Shown here: positions 63,926-64,000 of the stretch, one piece after another
Position numbering within the stretch: the first letter of the stretch is position 1
How the letters are laid out: every line of letters begins with the position of its first letter
NCBI GenBank assembly: GCA_033557465.1
Contig: CM066041.1
Location: forward strand, 160,927,532 to 160,991,531
From: Ichthyophis bannanicus
Taxonomy: Eukaryota > Chordata > Amphibia > Gymnophiona > Ichthyophiidae
Length of the DNA stretch: 64,000 nucleotides
Direction of reading: 5' to 3'
The notes under the pieces: model-generated
Database searches by the model: none
What the model saw: the letters and a program-made list of their open reading frames with translations, nothing else
What the model was told of the DNA's origin: nothing
Translations under genes and position numbers: made by a program

Positions 63926-64000
63926 AAGAACTACCATACTGCATCAAACCAAAGGTCCTTCAAGCCCAGTGTCCTTTTTCCAGCAGGGGCCAATTTAGGT
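63926..64000 (-). mobile_element. CR1-like LINE 3' end fragment (antisense), cut by window end
   Basis: CCATACTGCATCAAACCAAA, GGTCCTTCAAGCCCAGTGTC and CCAGCAGGGGCCAATTTAGG is the antisense form of the CR1-type 3' end seen in sense orientation at 14455-14590. It runs off the window. Confidence 0.65.

Noticed and set aside
62120..64000. ALYREF exon 2
   Set aside because: No sequence coding for the expected PKQLP/KWQHD block after exon 1 was found, so the intron extends beyond the window.

Overview
The window is vertebrate nuclear DNA. It holds the coding exons of a short, recognisable gene neighbourhood separated by large, repeat-filled introns and intergenic space. Three genes are identified from their predicted proteins: NPB (neuropeptide B precursor, minus strand, two exons, 15.2-16.5 kb), ANAPC11 (APC/C RING-H2 subunit, minus strand, two coding exons, 53.0-53.4 kb) and exon 1 of ALYREF (mRNA export adaptor, plus strand, 61.9 kb). 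From general knowledge, ALYREF and ANAPC11 are head-to-head in human with NPB next on the ANAPC11 side, so the order and orientations here look conserved. The following human neighbour, PCYT2, was looked for on the left and not found. Organism: DIRS tyrosine-recombinase retrotransposons, L2-like and CR1-like LINEs, tRNA-headed SINEs, hAT and piggyBac-like transposons and a probable Penelope-like remnant together argue against a mammal or bird. An amphibian is the best guess, possibly a caecilian, but this is inference from repeat content. Layout. 1-6.3 kb: an end fragment of one DIRS element, then a decayed DIRS element (1.36-5.93 kb) carrying a SINE. 8.7-10.2 kb: an apparently perfect 684-bp inverted duplication hinged on a hAT-like palindromic MITE. 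10.4-14.9 kb: L2-like and CR1-like fragments, SINEs and a piggyBac-like MITE. 15.2-16.6 kb: NPB. 17.6-29.4 kb: a nested stack. An old minus-strand L2-like LINE is split by a hAT MITE (8-bp target duplication) and by a DIRS element (18.37-28.31 kb); the DIRS element is itself split inside its RNase H by a nearly complete L2/CR1-type LINE with a single open 1023-residue reading frame. 29.6-31.6 kb and 44.4-46.6 kb: two copies of a roughly 2-kb hAT-like family with C-rich arrays and terminal palindromes; the second has an 8-bp target duplication and sits in a truncated minus-strand DIRS copy (42.4-47.3 kb). 32-42 kb and 47-53 kb: mostly unclassified sequence with L2-like remnants and a dispersed LTR-like pair. 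53-61.5 kb: ANAPC11 and its long 5' intron, filled with CR1, L2 and Penelope-like remnants and a SINE. 61.5-62.2 kb: a GC-rich bidirectional promoter shared by ANAPC11 and ALYREF; the window ends inside ALYREF intron 1. How parts interact: the 3' end of the 22-26 kb LINE matches the tails of two SINEs, which suggests it mobilises them, while SINEs with the same tRNA head but another tail appear to use a different LINE. All exon boundaries are read from splice signals and known protein architecture, without transcript support; repeat family names come from motif recognition, not database search.
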